From assembly GCA_902492235.1 (NCBI GenBank), contig CABUKS010000045.1, forward strand, positions 1-7,297: a stretch of 7,297 nucleotides of DNA, written 5' to 3'. Origin of the DNA: an uncultured Collinsella sp. (GTDB lineage Bacteria > Actinomycetota > Coriobacteriia > Coriobacteriales > Coriobacteriaceae). Positions 5,505 to 7,297 of the stretch are shown here, one piece after another. The notes beneath the pieces were generated by a model, which was not told the origin of the DNA, did not search any database, and was given only the letters and a program-made list of their open reading frames with translations. Within the stretch, counting starts at the first letter, position 1. The number at the start of each line of letters is the position of its first letter. Made by a program: the position numbers and the translations under genes.

Positions 5505-6608
5505 ATGAGCGACAGCAAGCATGTGACGTATGAGGACGCCGGCGTCGATACCGCCGAGGGCGGCCGCGCCGTCGACGCTATTAAGCAAATGGTTAAGGAC
5601 ACCAACCGTCCCGAGGTCATCGGCGGTATCGGTGGCTTTGGTGGCCTGTTCTCGGCCGCCGCGCTTAAGGATATGGAAGACCCGATCCTGATCAGCGGTA
5701 CCGACGGCGTGGGCACCAAACTCGTGCTCGCCCAGATCATGGACCGTCACGAGACGGTTGGCCAGGACCTGGTCGCTATGTGCGTCAACGACATTCTGGC
5801 TTCGGGCGCCGAGCCGCTGTTCTTCCTGGACTACGTTGCCATCGGCCACATCGAGGCCGAGCACATGGCAAAGATCATCAAGGGTGTGGCCGACGGCTGT
5901 AAGCTCGCGGGCTGCGCGCTCGTGGGCGGTGAGATGGCCGAGCACCCCGGCGTCATGGCTCCTGCCGACTACGACCTTGCCGGATTTACCGTGGGCGTTG
6001 TCGACCGTCCCAAGATGCTCGACCCCGCGAACGTCCGCCCCGGCGACGTGATCCTGGGCCTGCCTTCCACTGGCGTGCACTCCAACGGCTACTCGCTCGT
6101 GCGCAAGGTCATTGGCGTCGACGGCATTAAGCCGGGCACGCCCGAGGCCGCCGCTAAGGCCGAGGAGCTGAGCCGTCCGCTCGAGGAACTCGGCGGCGCA
6201 CCGCTGGCAGACGCCCTGCTGGCTCCCACGCGCATCTACGTCAAGCCGATTCTGGAGCTGCTGCGCGGCGGCGCCAACGTGCACGCTATCGCCCACATCA
6301 CTGGCGGCGGTATTACCGAGAACCTCAACCGCGCGCTTGCCGACGACGTCGACGCCGTGGTCACCCGCAACGGCGCCGAGATGGGTTGGGACGTTCCGCC
6401 CGTCATCACCTACGTGTCGCGCCAGGCCGAGCTCGCGCCCAACGAGGCATGCAAGACCTTCAACATGGGCGTTGGCCTGTGCCTGATCGTCGCCCCCGAG
6501 GACGAGGCTGCCGTGACCGAGGCCCTGGTCGCGCTGGGCGAGAAGCCGTTCCGCGTGGGCGAGTGCGTCGAGGGCTCCGGTAAGGTCGTGTACTCCGATG
6601 AGCGCTAA
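5505..6608 (+). CDS. purM: Phosphoribosylformylglycinamidine cyclo-ligase (AIR synthetase, PurM)
   Basis: PurM closes the imidazole ring, converting FGAM and ATP to AIR, step five of purine synthesis; it is a cytoplasmic dimer in known members. The 367 residues are slightly longer than E. coli PurM (345). Family motifs in order: GVDTAEGGRAVDAIK (13-27), SGTDGVGTKL (64-73), DLVAMCVNDILASGAEPLFF (88-107), GGEMAEHPG (141-149), LPSTGVHSNGYSLVRK (186-201) and HITGGGITEN (264-273). The last two belong to the ATP-binding and active-site region of the PurM/PurL family. The start at 5505 has AGAGGA 8 bases upstream. It follows purF after a 157-base gap rich in possible RNA structure, so it may have its own regulation. 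The purN start codon lies within its last codons, implying coupled translation. Confidence 0.97.
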   Translation: MSDSKHVTYEDAGVDTAEGGRAVDAIKQMVKDTNRPEVIGGIGGFGGLFSAAALKDMEDPILISGTDGVGTKLVLAQIMDRHETVGQDLVAMCVNDILASGAEPLFFLDYVAIGHIEAEHMAKIIKGVADGCKLAGCALVGGEMAEHPGVMAPADYDLAGFTVGVVDRPKMLDPANVRPGDVILGLPSTGVHSNGYSLVRKVIGVDGIKPGTPEAAAKAEELSRPLEELGGAPLADALLAPTRIYVKPILELLRGGANVHAIAHITGGGITENLNRALADDVDAVVTRNGAEMGWDVPPVITYVSRQAELAPNEACKTFNMGVGLCLIVAPEDEAAVTEALVALGEKPFRVGECVEGSGKVVYSDER

Positions 6609-7297
6609 CGAGCAGATGGCTGCTGCCGCGAGCCTGGGCTTTGTGCCCTACACCCGTCCGACCGGCACCGATACGGCCGAGCCGCTCAAGATCGGTGTGC
6701 TCATCAGCGGTTCGGGTACCAACCTGCAGGCGTTGATCGACCTGATCGCCGCCGGTAAGCTCAATGCTTCGATTGAGCTTGTGGTGTCGAGTCGTCCTTC
6801 GGCCAAGGGCCTGCAGCGTGCCGAGCGTGCGGGCATCCAGACGCTCACGCTGTCCAAGGACGTCTATGCCGACCCTATCGCCGCCGATGAGATTATTGCG
6901 CACGAGCTGCTCGAGCGCGGCTGCGAGTACGTGGTCATGGCCGGCTACATGCGCATGGTACACGCGCCACTGCTGGCGGCGTTCCCCAACCGCGTGGTCA
7001 ACCTGCACCCGGCACTGCTGCCGAGCTTTACCGGTGCCCACGCGATCGACGATGCGTTTGCCCGCGGCGTCAAGGTGACCGGCGTGACTGTGCACTTTGC
7101 CAACGAGATCTACGACAACGGCCCCATCATCGCCCAGCGCGCGCTGGCTGTTGAGGAGGGCTGGGATGTCGATACGCTCGAGGAGCACATCCACGCGATC
7201 GAGCACGTGCTGTATCCCGAGGTCGTGCAGATGCTCGCCGACGGCCGCGTTCATGTGCTAGAGAGCGGCAAGGTGGCAATTGATGCGCCTCGCGGCT
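6598..7297 (+). CDS. purN: Phosphoribosylglycinamide formyltransferase (PurN), 3' end beyond the window
   Basis: PurN transfers a formyl group from 10-formyltetrahydrofolate to GAR, giving FGAR, step three of purine synthesis. The frame is open to the window edge: 233 residues visible, no stop reached. The core begins at KIGVLISGSGTNLQAL (31-46), the phosphate-binding start of GAR transformylases. Catalytic residues of the E. coli enzyme (Asn106, His108, Asp144) correspond to Asn135 and His137 in VVNLHPALLPSF and Asp173 in YDNGPII. MAGYMRMV (114-121) is also typical. The core looks almost complete, so probably little is missing. About 30 non-conserved residues precede the core if the ATG at 6598 is used; another in-frame ATG is at 6616. 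Neither has a strong Shine-Dalgarno (AAGG at 6582-6585 is 12 bases away), which fits translation coupled to purM through the 11-base overlap. Confidence 0.95.
   Translation, partial: MSANEQMAAAASLGFVPYTRPTGTDTAEPLKIGVLISGSGTNLQALIDLIAAGKLNASIELVVSSRPSAKGLQRAERAGIQTLTLSKDVYADPIAADEIIAHELLERGCEYVVMAGYMRMVHAPLLAAFPNRVVNLHPALLPSFTGAHAIDDAFARGVKVTGVTVHFANEIYDNGPIIAQRALAVEEGWDVDTLEEHIHAIEHVLYPEVVQMLADGRVHVLESGKVAIDAPRG

Noticed and set aside
5448..6296. A 282-codon open frame on the minus strand opposite purM
   Set aside because: It is antisense to the conserved PurM motifs, with shadow-like composition and no recognised domain.
6460..7254. A 264-codon open frame on the minus strand opposite the purM end and purN
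   Set aside because: The plus strand encodes intact PurN catalytic residues across the same span; the antisense frame ends in low-complexity Arg- and Pro-rich sequence.
1..7297. CRISPR array, tRNA or rRNA gene, insertion sequence or attachment site
   Set aside because: I saw no spaced direct repeats, tRNA-like cloverleaf, rRNA sequence, transposase or integrase motif, or long terminal repeats on either strand.

Overview
The window is a chromosomal stretch from a GC-rich Gram-positive bacterium. Gene content and protein style (iron-sulfur type PurF, a class B sortase, GC-rich third codon positions, AGGAGG-type ribosome binding sites) suggest an actinobacterium of the Coriobacteriia, perhaps Collinsella. 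That placement is inferred from general resemblance, not from a marker gene or a search.

Layout. Plus strand: purE (83-547), a class B sortase (583-1581) and a MoaE-family protein (1646-2062), spaced 35 and 63 bases apart, so they could form one transcript. This group ends at a perfect 16-bp hairpin (2093-2131) flanked by A and T tracts, which can serve both strands. Minus strand: a multi-spanning membrane protein with a PF06541 (ABC_trans_CmpB) domain (2153-3382) converges on that terminator. A 294-base divergent intergenic region (3383-3676) separates it from a second plus-strand cluster: purF (3677-5347), a 157-base structured gap, purM (5505-6608) and purN (6598 to the window edge, overlapping purM by 11 bases).

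The four pur genes encode steps of de novo IMP synthesis: PurF (PRPP to phosphoribosylamine), PurN (GAR to FGAR), PurM (FGAM to AIR) and PurE (carboxylation branch giving CAIR). No purK, purD, purL, purC or purB lies in the window. The sortase, MoaE-like and membrane genes have no evident link to purine synthesis; they separate purE from purFMN.

Most of the window is ordinary housekeeping content, and I do not see a new multi-gene system. The parts most worth a second look are: the purF-purM gap, where one segment can pair with either of two partners and two further strong hairpins precede the purM ribosome binding site; the MoaE-like protein, which lacks one of the expected active-site lysines; an extra segment of about 33 residues in PurF; and small inverted repeats clustered in the divergent intergenic region.
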